Shown: piece by piece, positions 7,942 to 17,139 of the stretch | Position numbering within the stretch: position 1 is the first letter of the stretch | How the letters are laid out: each line of letters opens with the position of its first letter | Assembly (NCBI GenBank): GCA_021774435.1 | Contig: JAJFJB010000127.1 | Span: 1-34,856 of the forward strand | Direction of reading: 5' to 3' | Origin: Alphaproteobacteria bacterium | Lineage (GTDB): Bacteria; Pseudomonadota; Alphaproteobacteria; UBA8366; GCA-2717185 | DNA length: 34,856 bases | Notes under the pieces: model-generated | The model's database searches: none | What the model was told of the DNA's origin: nothing | Seen by the model: the letters and a program-made list of their open reading frames with translations, nothing else | Position numbers and translations under genes: made by a program

Positions 7942-7963
7942 ATCGAATTGGAAGCCAATCGAT
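7942..7963. promoter_or_regulatory. Imperfect dyad in the lysR divergent promoter region, possible operator
   Basis: The bases ATCG-A-ATTGG and CCAATCGAT form 9-bp complementary arms around AAG, with one extra A in the left arm. It sits roughly midway between the two divergent starts (7851 and 8048), where LysR proteins normally bind dyads. Seen directly as a repeat; its role as operator is inference. Confidence 0.4.
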
Positions 7964-8047
7964 ATTTCAATAATAGCATGTGAATTTCCATCTCCAAGGC
8001 AACGGGACGAATGAGTCTGCCCAACACGCAATGCATGGAGACTAGCA

Positions 8048-8527
8048 ATGAGCATCATCCACCTTAGAAAAGGCATTTTTGTAACAGCCGTCGCCGCGAT
8101 GGCTGCTGCAAACCTAGCGCAACCGGCCGCCGCCGCAGGCAATGACAATGTCGTTAACCTGACGCAAACAGCTTGCCAATTCCTCGAAGCCGAAGGCACC
8201 GATCATGGCTACAAGTCGGCAAGCAAGGCCGACTGCGAAAAAATCAACAACCAAACCGGAGACGAACGGCTTGAAAAATCGGCGGTGCTCAAACTTAAGC
8301 CAGGCAAATATACCTTCCGGGTGACGAACAAAAATGTGCCCTATGGTCTTGGGTTCTGGCTCCGCGGTGCCGGTGTGGTAGGCCGCGTATCCTTGCCAAG
8401 CGTATCCGGGGGCGGCCTCGCCACAGGAGTGACTAAGGATTATGTCGTAACCCTGAAACCCGGTGAATATCTCTATTCGTGCCCGCTCAACCCGACGCCC
8501 GACTACAAGATCGTCGTCGAGGGTTAA
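8048..8527 (+). CDS. Exported cupredoxin-like small protein
   Basis: 159 residues from ATG at 8048 with GGAG upstream. A clear signal peptide (basic start, hydrophobic core, cleavage near AAAA-G at about residue 34) sends it to the periplasm. The mature part shows LKPGKYTFRVTNKNVPYG and ends LKPGEYLYSCPLNPTPDY, the strand-turn pattern of cupredoxins with Cys in the usual metal loop. The classical His-Cys-His-Met set is not complete, because no matching His is present. Three Cys residues occur (TACQF, ADCEK, YSCPL). It may bind copper or another soft metal, or use a disulfide. It leads an operon with a MerA-like reductase 46 bases downstream. The exact family is not recognised. Confidence 0.75.
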   Translation: MSIIHLRKGIFVTAVAAMAAANLAQPAAAAGNDNVVNLTQTACQFLEAEGTDHGYKSASKADCEKINNQTGDERLEKSAVLKLKPGKYTFRVTNKNVPYGLGFWLRGAGVVGRVSLPSVSGGGLATGVTKDYVVTLKPGEYLYSCPLNPTPDYKIVVEG

Positions 8528-8573
8528 TACTCGTCGCCCTTGGCTAGACAACATAACGAGCGGAGTGATCACT

Positions 8574-10010
8574 ATGTCGAATATCAGCACTCAAGTCATA
8601 AAAGCGGATATCGCAGTTATCGGCGCTGGGTCCGGTGGCCTCTCGGTCGCCGCGGGTGCAGCCCAAATGGGTGCCAAGGTCGTCCTCATCGAAAAAGCAA
8701 AGATGGGCGGCGACTGTCTGAACACCGGTTGCGTTCCTTCGAAGGCTCTTATCGCGGCTGGTGAGGCGGCTGAAACGGTCCGAAGATCCGGAAAGTTTGG
8801 CGTAAATGGACACGAACCGGACATCGATTTCGCGAAGGTCAATGCCCACGTCCATGATATCATTGCGGGTATCGCACCTCATGACTCGGTGGAACGGTTC
8901 GAAGGGCTGGGCGTTCAAGTTATCCAGGCCCCTGCGCGCTTCGTAGGGCGCAATGAAGTCGAAGCCGGCGAGTATCGCATCAAAGCACGACGGTTTGTCA
9001 TAGCCACGGGGTCCTCCGCCTTCATCCCGCCCATACCGGGTTTGGACGACGTTGCACACCTGACGAATGAGACGATCTTCTCCCTCATCGACCAGCCAGA
9101 GCATTTGATCATCATTGGAGGTGGGCCCATCGGCGTCGAAATGGCGCAAGCCCATCGTCGGCTTGGCGTAAAAGTGACGCTTGTGGAAGGTGACAAAATA
9201 ATGAGCAAAGACGACCCGGACGCCGTCGACGTCGTGCGCCGCAGATTATTTCAGGAAGGTATCGTCGTTTGCGAAAACGCGAAGGTGGAAAGCGTCGTAA
9301 ACCGCGGCAACGGCATCTCTGTCCTGGTGCATCGCGATCATAAAACGACAGTGATCGAAGGCTCCCACCTTCTCGTGGCCGCCGGCCGCAAGGCCAATGT
9401 TTCAGGTCTGGGTCTCGATGAGGCGGGTGTGAAATACGGCATGCGCGGCATCGCCGTCGATCAACGTCTCCGCACATCGAACAAGCGCATCTTCGCGATT
9501 GGCGATGTCGCGGGCGGTTTTCAGTTCACGCATATGGCGGGATACCATGCCGGTATCGTCATCCGGAATGCATTGTTCAATTTACCGGCCAAGGTCAATG
9601 AAATAGCCGTGCCCTGGGTGACCTACACGGATCCCGAGCTTGCCCATGTCGGGCTTTCCGAAACCGACGCGGATCGCAAAAATATTGCTGTCACGGTTGT
9701 TCGGCAGGATTTTGAAGGTGTGGACCGTGCACGGGCAGAACGGGCCGATGTAGGCTTCATCAAAGCCATATACGGAAAGAAAGGCCGTATCCTGGGAGCA
9801 ACGATTGTTGGCAAACATGCCGGCGATCTTATTCTCCCTTGGGTCTTGGCCGTGCAGAAAGGGCTGAAGGCAGCCGATATGGCATCGATCATCGCGCCGT
9901 ACCCGACGCGAGGCGAAATCTCGAAACGCGTCGCGGGTTCATATTTTACGCCGGCGCTCTTTTCCGACCGCACAAAACGAGTCGTCCGAATGATGCAAAG
10001 GCTTCCGTGA
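8574..10010 (+). CDS. MerA-like pyridine nucleotide-disulfide oxidoreductase
   Basis: 478 residues from ATG at 8574, preceded by CGGAGTG; the longer frame from 8463 overlaps the previous gene and is unlikely. It has the FAD motif GAGSGG (17-22), a redox-active CLNTGC pair (C48 and C53), an NAD-binding GGGPIG motif, the second FAD motif IFAIGDVAGG, and a C-terminal dimer domain. This is the mercuric reductase/dihydrolipoamide dehydrogenase family. It lacks the N-terminal HMA domain and the C-terminal Cys pair of true MerA, so mercury is unlikely to be the substrate. A TVP38 gene follows after 28 bases; this pairing is common in bacteria, sometimes as a fusion. The electron acceptor is unknown. 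Confidence 0.88.
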   Translation: MSNISTQVIKADIAVIGAGSGGLSVAAGAAQMGAKVVLIEKAKMGGDCLNTGCVPSKALIAAGEAAETVRRSGKFGVNGHEPDIDFAKVNAHVHDIIAGIAPHDSVERFEGLGVQVIQAPARFVGRNEVEAGEYRIKARRFVIATGSSAFIPPIPGLDDVAHLTNETIFSLIDQPEHLIIIGGGPIGVEMAQAHRRLGVKVTLVEGDKIMSKDDPDAVDVVRRRLFQEGIVVCENAKVESVVNRGNGISVLVHRDHKTTVIEGSHLLVAAGRKANVSGLGLDEAGVKYGMRGIAVDQRLRTSNKRIFAIGDVAGGFQFTHMAGYHAGIVIRNALFNLPAKVNEIAVPWVTYTDPELAHVGLSETDADRKNIAVTVVRQDFEGVDRARAERADVGFIKAIYGKKGRILGATIVGKHAGDLILPWVLAVQKGLKAADMASIIAPYPTRGEISKRVAGSYFTPALFSDRTKRVVRMMQRLP

Positions 10011-10038
10011 TCGAAATGACGAACAAGGAGCCTCCCCT

Positions 10039-10794
10039 ATGACCTTCGAAACGGCCAGCCCGGCCCAAAACAGTTGGGCAAGAAAAACAAAGCGGTTCCT
10101 ACCCCTTATCGCCATCGGAATTGCTTTAGGAGGGGCCTTCGCCTTAGGCCTCGGCGACTTCCTAACGTATGATGCCCTTCGCGAGAACCGGCATATCCTT
10201 ATGGCATTCGTTGAAGAACAGGGCCTACTTGCCATCGCCGTATTCATCGGCCTGTATATCGTCGCAACAGCGCTCTCACTTCCTGGCGGTGCAATTTTAT
10301 CTGTCGCCGGCGGCTTCCTATTCGGAACCGCGTTTGGCACAATCTATATTGTCGTCGGTGCCACGCTCGGCGCCGTCGGCATATTCCTTGCCGCAAAAAC
10401 CGCACTCGGAGACGCACTCAAAGCGAAAGCCGGACCCTGGCTGAAAAAATTGGAAGCGGGCTTTCAGGAAAATGCCCTCAGCTACCTGCTGGTGCTGCGC
10501 CTCGTTCCCCTGTTTCCCTTTTTCGTCGTTAACCTGGTGCCGGCGTTTCTAGGGGTTGGGTTAAAGGTCTTCACGCTTGGGACGGCAATTGGCATTATTC
10601 CGGGCGCATTCGTCTTCGCTTCCGTCGGCGCGGGCCTCGGTAGCGTTTTCGATTCAAATGCGGAATTCACACCGTCCTCAGTGTTGACACCGGAAGTCAT
10701 TATTGCACTTGCAGGGCTTTCCATTCTTTCACTAACACCATTGGTTTACAAAAAGATCCGCAACCGCAGCACGAAGCGCCGAGGCAAAATTTAG
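10039..10794 (+). CDS. TVP38/TMEM64 (DedA/VTT) family membrane protein
   Basis: 251 residues from ATG at 10039 with AAGGAG upstream. Several membrane segments are present (about 15-35, 60-90, 95-115, 165-190, 215-235). The VTT-domain core is recognisable in GGFLFGTAFGTIYIVVGATLG (core FGTAFGTIY) and in VLRLVPLFPFFVVNLV, the R-x-x-P-x-x-P-x-x-x-x-N signature. By analogy with DedA/VTT proteins it may move lipids or carry ions for membrane homeostasis. It is the last gene of the cupredoxin-like/MerA-like operon and convergent with the kinase gene. Confidence 0.88.
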   Translation: MTFETASPAQNSWARKTKRFLPLIAIGIALGGAFALGLGDFLTYDALRENRHILMAFVEEQGLLAIAVFIGLYIVATALSLPGGAILSVAGGFLFGTAFGTIYIVVGATLGAVGIFLAAKTALGDALKAKAGPWLKKLEAGFQENALSYLLVLRLVPLFPFFVVNLVPAFLGVGLKVFTLGTAIGIIPGAFVFASVGAGLGSVFDSNAEFTPSSVLTPEVIIALAGLSILSLTPLVYKKIRNRSTKRRGKI

Positions 10795-10804
10795 CGTGAG
10801 AGGC

Positions 10805-10816
10805 CGTGACGTCACG
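10805..10816. repeat. Perfect 12-bp palindrome between convergent genes
   Basis: CGTGACGTCACG reads the same on both strands. It lies in the 44-base gap between the TVP38 and histidine-kinase stops, where a nearby GCGTGA (10794-10799) offers a second partner for the right arm. There is no T-run, so a standard intrinsic terminator is not supported. Confidence 0.35.
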
Positions 10817-10838
10817 CGCTGGGAGATCCGGACGCGGC

Positions 10839-12620
10839 TTAATCCTGCGCAGTCATGGCTCGTGGCAGGAATAATGTCACCACCGTCCCTTGGCCCGGTT
10901 CGCTTTCGATTCGGAGGTCACCGTTTGACTGTTTCGCGAACCCATAAACCATCGAAAGGCCGAGCCCACTGCCTTCTCCCACATCTTTAGTAGTGAAAAA
11001 CGGTTCGATGACATTTTCAATAATGTCTGCAGGAATACCAGTGCCCGTATCCCTGACCTGCAACGAAACATAATCGCCCTGGTTCAACGGGTTTGTCTCT
11101 ATTCCCAAATTCTGTGAGACAGAAAAATTTTCCGCCGTAAACTCAAGGGTGCCGCCGTCTGGCATGGCATCCCTCGCGTTGATTGCCAAATTCAAAAGCG
11201 CGTTTTCCAATTGTCCCGGATCCGCCTCTACCGGCCAAATCGACGCGGCAACATTGACATTGATTTCGATTGCCGCACCCAACGTACGCCCTAAAATCTG
11301 ATGCAAATGGCCAACCAGTTCCGCCAAATCGATGGTCGCGGGACGCAAGGGTTGGCGCCGGGAAAAGGCGAGGAGCCGTTGCGTCAGTTCCGCCCCGCGC
11401 TGGGAAGAGCGGTATATTGCCTGAACGGAGGAATTCTCGGTGCCGACCTCGTCTTCAAGCAACTCAGTATTGCCAACGATCACACCAAGAAGATTGTTGA
11501 AATCGTGCGCAACCCCACCGGTCAATTGACCCACCGCTTCCATTTTTTGTGCTTGCCGCAGTTCCTCCTCGACGCGTTTTCGTTCCGTGGTGACCGAAGA
11601 GACGGTAAAAACACTGCCATCCTCCAGAATGTGATCGCTCAGTTCCAACCAATCGCCATCGCTTCTTCGATATTCCATGTGATCAGCGGGGTTGTTCCGC
11701 CGGTCCAGTCTTTGCGCAATCCAGGCGCTTTTTTCCGCAGCAGATCCGTCGATTCCCTCCTTGTTGATCAACGTTCGGAGGATTGTCTCGAAATGCATTC
11801 CCGGGACGATGCGAAATCCTTCGGTCTCATTAAGGTCTCGATATCTTTGATTGCAAATGACAAGACGGTCGTCCGCGTCAAACAACGCGAATAACGACGG
11901 CGTTATATCCAGCGCGCGGGCCAAAAGCGTCTCGGCATGCTTCATCTCCGAAATATCCAAGCAAACGCCTATTTCCCGGATGACTTTGCCGTCATCATCG
12001 AAGACGGGATGCGCAATTTCTCGGAGAAAGCGTATATCGCCGTTTGGCGAAATCGTTCGGTACTCCATTTCGAAAATCTCGCCGCGGCGCAATGCTTCCA
12101 TCCCAGCTTTGACGGCTGCCCGGTCTTCAGGATGCGTTAACGTGAATTCGCCATCCAAGCCGGAAGCCTTATCCATATATTGGTCAGCGGTGAGGCCATG
12201 CATACGGGCATTTTCATCCGAGCAATAGATGCAGCGATCCTCTACGGCATCCCAAATATAGTACCCCAGCCGGGCCATTTGCGTTGCCTGCCGAAGTCGT
12301 TCATCGCTCTCCTTAAGGGTCCGTTGTGCCAGTTCCCGCGCAACGATTTCGTCGTTGAGTTGCCTGTTAATTTCGAGCCGCAGGCTTAACAATTCCCTGG
12401 TCTCGTGCCACCGTCGATAGGCAAACCACGCAAATCCGACACTTCCCAGCACGAGAGCCATGAAAACTTCATCGAGTTCCCAGTCTTCGTGCGCCTCCGA
12501 CCATTCAGCCCAATGTTCGAAAAAATCGTAGTGCGACGCGACAAAAAACAGGCAAACGACGGCAATGCAACAGATTACGAGGTCGCGTCTTGCGGTGCCT
12601 ACGCTACGAAGGGATTCCAT
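10839..12620 (-). CDS. PAS-domain sensor histidine kinase (orphan)
   Basis: 593 residues from ATG at 12620 (weak upstream GAG). Order of parts: two membrane segments (about 13-33 and 52-67) enclosing a short acidic loop, a short coiled coil (70-108), PAS 1 with a PAC end (about 110-228), PAS 2 (about 230-348), a HisKA helix pair with phospho-acceptor H372 in GGVAHDFNN, and an ATPase domain with N-box ([11 protein letters not shown], 477-487), DTGTG (524-528) and GEGSGLGL (548-555). No receiver domain is attached and no response regulator is encoded nearby, so its partner must be elsewhere. The loop between TM segments is too short for a separate periplasmic sensor, so sensing is probably through the PAS domains. 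Confidence 0.93.
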   Translation of the reverse strand: MESLRSVGTARRDLVICCIAVVCLFFVASHYDFFEHWAEWSEAHEDWELDEVFMALVLGSVGFAWFAYRRWHETRELLSLRLEINRQLNDEIVARELAQRTLKESDERLRQATQMARLGYYIWDAVEDRCIYCSDENARMHGLTADQYMDKASGLDGEFTLTHPEDRAAVKAGMEALRRGEIFEMEYRTISPNGDIRFLREIAHPVFDDDGKVIREIGVCLDISEMKHAETLLARALDITPSLFALFDADDRLVICNQRYRDLNETEGFRIVPGMHFETILRTLINKEGIDGSAAEKSAWIAQRLDRRNNPADHMEYRRSDGDWLELSDHILEDGSVFTVSSVTTERKRVEEELRQAQKMEAVGQLTGGVAHDFNNLLGVIVGNTELLEDEVGTENSSVQAIYRSSQRGAELTQRLLAFSRRQPLRPATIDLAELVGHLHQILGRTLGAAIEINVNVAASIWPVEADPGQLENALLNLAINARDAMPDGGTLEFTAENFSVSQNLGIETNPLNQGDYVSLQVRDTGTGIPADIIENVIEPFFTTKDVGEGSGLGLSMVYGFAKQSNGDLRIESEPGQGTVVTLFLPRAMTAQD

Positions 12621-12942
12621 TCAAACTCAATGCACGATTTGTTATCGGAAAACGTTCCTTATAGGTAATTTGGCAATAATTCGTAAAAGTTCAGGGGGTA
12701 CTTACCAAGTATCGTTACCCCGAGGAAACCGAAATAAACATTTCAAAAACTATATTAGACTAAGGTCCAAATAACTGAACTTTGCGCCGCGACAATTTCG
12801 ACCACAATACAGCCCAAATTACTAAGGCTCGCCTTGGGTCCTTGAACTTCTGTCCTGCCACGCCATTTGAACGAAGGACGGCGCGCCGGCCGATTTGGCG
12901 AGGAGTGCCAGTCTTGGGTGGGAACAAAGTGATCGAGAATTT
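12621..12942. other. 322-base AT-richer intergenic region between divergent kinase and exchanger genes
   Basis: No credible ORF is seen. It must hold the promoters of both divergent neighbours. Bases 12640-12790 are visibly more AT-rich than the flanks, and the part nearest the exchanger is GC-rich with a GGCGCGCC palindrome. No promoter could be assigned with confidence; an inverted repeat within it is listed separately. Confidence 0.5.
12695..12721. repeat. Inverted repeat, possible hairpin or operator
   Basis: Outer arms GGGGTA and TACCCC (12695-12700 and 12716-12721) enclose an overlapping inner pair TACTT/AAGTA around ACC. Only one of the two pairings can fully form at once. It lies about 75 bases upstream of the kinase start. 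A regulatory role is inference. Confidence 0.3.
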
Positions 12943-13896
12943 ATGGAAGTCCTGTTTCTCGCCTTAGGGCTGGCTTTATTGATTCTCGGAGGCGAATTTG
13001 CGTTGCGCGGCGCAATCGGGCTCGCAAGAAAACTGGACGTATCGACAGCCATCATAGGGCTGACTGTCATGGGTTTCGGCACCTCCGCACCCGAACTTGT
13101 CGTCACCGTTCAAGCCGTTCTGACGGGCAATACCGGTATCGCAATTGGCAATGCGATCGGCAGTAATATTGCCAATACCTTGCTGATCCTCGGCGCCGGC
13201 GCGTTGATCCGCCCCTTGATCTGCGATCCGCGAGCGGTTCGGCGCGACGGCACCTTCATGCTCTTCACAGCCGTACTACTCTGCGGTCTTGGACTCTGGG
13301 GTGGCATCGCCGCATGGCAAGGCGTCACAATGCTGTGTTTGTTGATTGCCTTCATGTGGTGGAGCTACTTACAGGATACGCGCCATCACGATGCCACCGC
13401 GGACTTGCACGAAGACGTTGCCGAAGAAACAAGCGGCATTCCGCGCCATAGCGCTACTATCGCAACCTATATCGTTGGCGGCTTTGCTGGATTGGCCTAT
13501 GGCGCGACCTTACTCGTGGAATCGGCTGTCGTAATTGCCGAGGCGGCCGGTATTTCCCGATCGATAATTGGCCTGACTTTGGTGGCGTTTGGAACATCGC
13601 TGCCGGAACTCGCCGCGACGATGGTGGCAGCGTACCGGCGCCATACCGACATCGCGATCGCAAATGTTCTCGGTAGCAATATTTTCAATATTCTCGGCGT
13701 TCTCGGGGCTGGCGCTCTCTTCGGCACCCTCCCTTTCTCCGATCATATAATCACCATTGATCAGTGGGTCATGCTGGCATCAGCAGTTGTCCTGCTGCCT
13801 ATCATGATCTCCGGCTGGCAGGTCAGCCGTGCGGAAGGAGTCCTTCTGCTTGGATCATATGCAGCTTACATCATCAGCATTACGGTCCGCCTTTAG
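12943..13896 (+). CDS. Sodium/calcium exchanger family (CaCA, YrbG-like) membrane protein
   Basis: 317 residues from ATG at 12943; a longer frame from 12895 adds a polar leader that spoils the N-terminal membrane helix. About ten membrane segments form two inverted halves. The two alpha-repeats are plain: GFGTSAPEL with GNAIGSNIANTLLILG in the first half (about 44-84), and AFGTSLPEL with NVLGSNIFNILGVLG in the second (about 211-252). The acidic residues in G-T-S-x-P-E bind the cation in characterised exchangers. It probably extrudes Ca2+ (or exchanges Na+/K+) across the inner membrane using an ion gradient. It is alone on its strand, followed 85 bases later by the glycerophosphodiesterase gene. 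Confidence 0.92.
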   Translation: MEVLFLALGLALLILGGEFALRGAIGLARKLDVSTAIIGLTVMGFGTSAPELVVTVQAVLTGNTGIAIGNAIGSNIANTLLILGAGALIRPLICDPRAVRRDGTFMLFTAVLLCGLGLWGGIAAWQGVTMLCLLIAFMWWSYLQDTRHHDATADLHEDVAEETSGIPRHSATIATYIVGGFAGLAYGATLLVESAVVIAEAAGISRSIIGLTLVAFGTSLPELAATMVAAYRRHTDIAIANVLGSNIFNILGVLGAGALFGTLPFSDHIITIDQWVMLASAVVLLPIMISGWQVSRAEGVLLLGSYAAYIISITVRL

Positions 13897-13981
13897 GCGC
13901 GCGGCAGTTCAAAACCGTTTCCGGCTTCCGGGTGCTCGCCTGGAATGCTATCCATGAATGGTGAAATAGAAAGGGAGTTCT

Positions 13982-14701
13982 ATGAACCTGCCACGCGTTA
14001 TCGGTCATCGGGGCGCCGCAGGCCATGCTCCCGAAAACACCCTCACCTCCATCCGGACGGCCGCGGCGCTTGGCGCACAATGTGTCGAATTCGATGTTCA
14101 TCTTTCGGCCGACAAAATTCCCGTATTGATCCACGACGATACCCTCGACCGAACCACCGATGGCAAAGGCCCCGTTGATCAAACCTCTCTAGCGGCCCTG
14201 CAATCTCTCGATGCCGGCTCCTGGTTCACAAAGGAATTCACGGACGAACCGTTACCCACATTGGAAGAGACCATCAAACTCTTGGCCGCGCTGGGTCTTG
14301 GTGCCAATGTCGAGATTAAGCCATCCGCAGGCAGGGAAATAGAAACGGGCCATATCGTGGGCCGCATGCTGCGCGAGCAGTGGCCAAGCGCCTTACCCCC
14401 GCCCTTGATATCGAGTTTTAAGCCAGAATCCCTTGCCGCGGCCCGTGAAGTCGCCCCGCATCTGGAACGAGCTCTTCTCATCGGAGAGTTAATCTCGGAT
14501 TGGGCGCGTATCATGCGCGAACTCGGCTGCACCGCCTTGCATTGTGGGCATAAACGCCTGTCCGCATCGGACGCGGAGCAAGTGAGGCGCGCAGAATTTC
14601 CGCTTCGAATTTATACCGTGAACGAACGAGCAAAAGCCGAGCAACTGTTTTCGTGGGGTGCGGAATCGATCATCAGCGATTATCCCGACCGGATCCTATG
14701 A
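13982..14701 (+). CDS. ugpQ: Glycerophosphodiester phosphodiesterase
   Basis: 239 residues from ATG at 13982, preceded by AAGGGAG. The family signature is complete: GHRG near the start, ENT, the E-x-D metal pair in VEFDVHLS, the IHDDTLDRTTDG loop, and the conserved EIKP. There is no signal peptide, so it is cytoplasmic like UgpQ. It hydrolyses glycerophosphodiesters to glycerol-3-phosphate and an alcohol. It is coupled to the HAD phosphatase gene by an ATGA overlap, and both precede a phosphonate-type transporter on the other strand, so a shared role in organic-phosphorus use is a reasonable inference. Confidence 0.92.
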   Translation: MNLPRVIGHRGAAGHAPENTLTSIRTAAALGAQCVEFDVHLSADKIPVLIHDDTLDRTTDGKGPVDQTSLAALQSLDAGSWFTKEFTDEPLPTLEETIKLLAALGLGANVEIKPSAGREIETGHIVGRMLREQWPSALPPPLISSFKPESLAAAREVAPHLERALLIGELISDWARIMRELGCTALHCGHKRLSASDAEQVRRAEFPLRIYTVNERAKAEQLFSWGAESIISDYPDRIL

Positions 14702-15516
14702 CCCTTCCAACGACATTTCAGCCGCTAAAAATGTTTTCGAAAGACGCAAAGCGGCGAATTCGCGGTGTGCTCTTCGATATCGACGATACGCTTACCACCG
14801 ACGGCAAGTTGACAGCCCAGGCCTATACCGCGCTCGAGTCACTTAAACGAGTGGGACTCATGACCGTACCGATCACCGGCCGGCCGGCGGGCTGGTGCGA
14901 TCATATTGCCCGCATGTGGCCGGTCGATGCCGTCGTTGGCGAAAACGGCGCATTGTATTTTCGCTATCTCAATGACAAACAGCGCATGGTCTCACAGTTC
15001 CACCACGACTTCGCTTCCCGGACCAGAAACCGATCCCGCCTCGACGACTTACGAGACCGCATACTCGCCGAAGTCCCAGGCAGTGCGGTCGCATCCGATC
15101 AAGCCTACCGGGAAGCCGATCTGGCAATCGACTTTTGTGAAGATGTACCGCCTCTGCCACGGGATCAGGTCAGACGTATCGTTGAATTGTTTACCGAAGC
15201 GGGGGCCTCAGCAAAGGTGAGTTCCATTCATGTCAACGGATGGTTCGGCGACTACGACAAACTATCCATGACCAAGCTGTTGTTCGCCGAACAATTCGAA
15301 ACCGATCTTACTGCAGAACAGAGCGCATTCGTATTCGTCGGCGATTCGCCGAACGACGCGCCGATGTTCGGATTCTTCGAACATGCCGTCGGAGTCGCCA
15401 ACGTTATGGATTTTGCTGACCAGCTTGACGCTGCACCGGCCTACGTCACCCAGAACAAAAGCGGCAAAGGATTTGCCGAGCTGGCCGAAGTGCTACTATC
15501 AGACCGACAGACTTAA
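14698..15516 (+). CDS. HAD-superfamily (subclass IIB) phosphatase
   Basis: 272 residues from ATG at 14698, overlapping the preceding stop by four bases (ATGA). Motif I is FDIDDTLTTDG, motif II is the Thr of ITGRP, and motif IV is FVGDSPNDAPMF; the large cap between motifs II and III fits Cof/MPGP-like type IIB enzymes. It should remove phosphate from a small sugar phosphate or phosphoglycerate-like substrate; resemblance to mannosyl-3-phosphoglycerate or sucrose phosphatases is only general. With the phosphodiesterase it could free Pi from imported compounds. Its stop is separated by one base from the stop of the convergent phnE gene. Confidence 0.85.
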   Translation: MTLPTTFQPLKMFSKDAKRRIRGVLFDIDDTLTTDGKLTAQAYTALESLKRVGLMTVPITGRPAGWCDHIARMWPVDAVVGENGALYFRYLNDKQRMVSQFHHDFASRTRNRSRLDDLRDRILAEVPGSAVASDQAYREADLAIDFCEDVPPLPRDQVRRIVELFTEAGASAKVSSIHVNGWFGDYDKLSMTKLLFAEQFETDLTAEQSAFVFVGDSPNDAPMFGFFEHAVGVANVMDFADQLDAAPAYVTQNKSGKGFAELAEVLLSDRQT

Positions 15517-15517
15517 A

Positions 15518-16333
15518 TCAGATAATGGCATGGCGGACCTTCGCCGAGACCCATTCGCTGACAATCACGGTACCCAGAATTACAAGGAGAATGACGGATA
15601 CCTGTGTCCAGGTCACAGTGTTAATAGACGCATTGAGTTGGAGTCCAATACCGCCGGCACCAACGAGACCCAAAACCGTGGATTCCCGGATATTGATATC
15701 CCAACGAAACACCGAAATACCGGCAAAGGCGGGCAAAATCTGTGGCACGATTCCGTAATTGAGAATTTGAGGACCATTGGCGCCGGTCGCGGTGACGGCC
15801 TCCACCTGCGTTTCATCAATTTCCTCGATTGCCTCATAGAGCAGCTTGGCGCAGAATCCGATCGAACGAAATCCAATCGCCAGAACACCCGCGAAAACGC
15901 CAGGACCTATAACCGTCACCAACATCAACGCCCAGAGGAGCGAGTTGATGGAGCGAGACGACACGATAATAAAAAGCGCAATCGGACGAATAAAAGTCTT
16001 GCTTGGCGTTGTATTTCGCGCCGCGAGAAAAGCGATTGGAAAGGCCATCACAATAGCCATCAACGTACCAAGGGTGGCGATAGCAATCGTGTCCCAAACG
16101 GGTATCCAAAGCGTATTCAGATACTCCCACTTCGGCGGTATCATTCGGCTCGCCATGTCAGCCGCCTGCCGCGGCGCGTCGGTCACGAACATCCAAATCG
16201 TTTTTTCAGAAACCAGTTCCCAGCAATAGACAAAGATCGCCACCGCGGCGAATTGCGTGGCCCAGATCAGCAACTGACCATTGCGGTCGCGGCGCTGCCA
16301 AACCTTAAGGCCATCTTTGACATCAACCGGCAT
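15518..16333 (-). CDS. phnE: Phosphonate ABC transporter permease (second PhnE)
   Basis: 271 residues from ATG at 16333, which overlaps the TAA of the upstream permease by one base (TAATG); an in-frame GTG at 16345 is an alternative. Six or so membrane segments are present. The cytoplasmic coupling loop typical of PhnE (EAIEEIDETQVEAVTATGANG, core EAVTATGA) and the DINIRESTVLGLVGAGGIG segment that follows are both present. It would pair with the first PhnE to form the inner-membrane channel. It is the last gene of the phnD-C-E-E unit. Confidence 0.93.
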   Translation of the reverse strand: MPVDVKDGLKVWQRRDRNGQLLIWATQFAAVAIFVYCWELVSEKTIWMFVTDAPRQAADMASRMIPPKWEYLNTLWIPVWDTIAIATLGTLMAIVMAFPIAFLAARNTTPSKTFIRPIALFIIVSSRSINSLLWALMLVTVIGPGVFAGVLAIGFRSIGFCAKLLYEAIEEIDETQVEAVTATGANGPQILNYGIVPQILPAFAGISVFRWDINIRESTVLGLVGAGGIGLQLNASINTVTWTQVSVILLVILGTVIVSEWVSAKVRHAII

Positions 16334-17139
16334 TACTGGACCCACCGCCTGATATAGCCGGAGCTGTATTCGACGGCCATGACAATGCCGATAATGATCA
16401 GAAGGATCGCGGCGGAAGAGTCGAATTCATAGCGGTCGAACGAGGTCAGCAATGTCGCACCGATGCCGCCACCGCCGACAATGCCGACGACGGCCGATTC
16501 GCGAAAATTGATATCGAAGCGATACATGCCGAGACCGATCATGCGCGGCATGACTTGCGGCTGAACCGCATAGTTGAGCCACTGGAACCAAGACGAGCCG
16601 GTCGCCTTCACTGCTTCAGCTTGAACGGGGTCCATATCCTCGATGTCCTCGGCCAACAGCTTACCGTAGAACCCAACTGTGCCGATCGAGAGCGCGAGGA
16701 AACCCGCAAATGGACCGAACCCGAAGAGCTTGACGGCTAACATTGCAAGGATAATTTCAGGAAAAGTCCGCGATCCGGCAAGTACAGCGCGGGAAAATAG
16801 ATATACCGGTCGCGGCGAAAGATTTCTTGCCGCACCGAGCCCAACGGGGATCGAGATCGCTATCCCGACAACGGTCGAAATCACCGTCATCCAAAGACTT
16901 TCGAGAATACCATCAAAAATATCACCGGCGCGGGAGGTAAAATCCGGCGGAAAAAACGAGGCGAGAAAGCGCTGAGCCCGCGGCAGCCCGTCCGCGACCC
17001 GCGACCAGTTGACTTCCATAGTTCCGAAGGCGACCGCAAGATAGACAGCCGCACCCACAGCCAAGCCCCACCGGAGAGTCGGATTGGCAATGAAGGGCGG
17101 CCTTTTCCAGCGACGTCCGGAAGGAGCGACATCACTCAT
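16333..17139 (-). CDS. phnE: Phosphonate ABC transporter permease (first PhnE)
   Basis: 268 residues from ATG at 17139, which overlaps the phnC stop by four bases (ATGA). The same permease marks as its neighbour are present: a coupling loop with [11 protein letters not shown], and [19 protein letters not shown] after it. The two permeases are related but clearly diverged, consistent with a heterodimeric channel rather than a recent duplication. Substrate class (phosphonates or related organophosphorus compounds) is inferred from family and from the nearby phnA and phnW genes. Confidence 0.93.
   Translation of the reverse strand: MSDVAPSGRRWKRPPFIANPTLRWGLAVGAAVYLAVAFGTMEVNWSRVADGLPRAQRFLASFFPPDFTSRAGDIFDGILESLWMTVISTVVGIAISIPVGLGAARNLSPRPVYLFSRAVLAGSRTFPEIILAMLAVKLFGFGPFAGFLALSIGTVGFYGKLLAEDIEDMDPVQAEAVKATGSSWFQWLNYAVQPQVMPRMIGLGMYRFDINFRESAVVGIVGGGGIGATLLTSFDRYEFDSSAAILLIIIGIVMAVEYSSGYIRRWVQ

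Noticed and set aside
8574..10010. Calling the flavoprotein a true mercuric reductase (merA)
   Set aside because: No HMA domain, no C-terminal Cys pair, and no merR, merT or merP nearby.
15383..16357. Forward open frame of 324 codons over phnE
   Set aside because: Antisense to a well-supported permease; the translation is Arg/His/Asn-rich and has no membrane or domain pattern.
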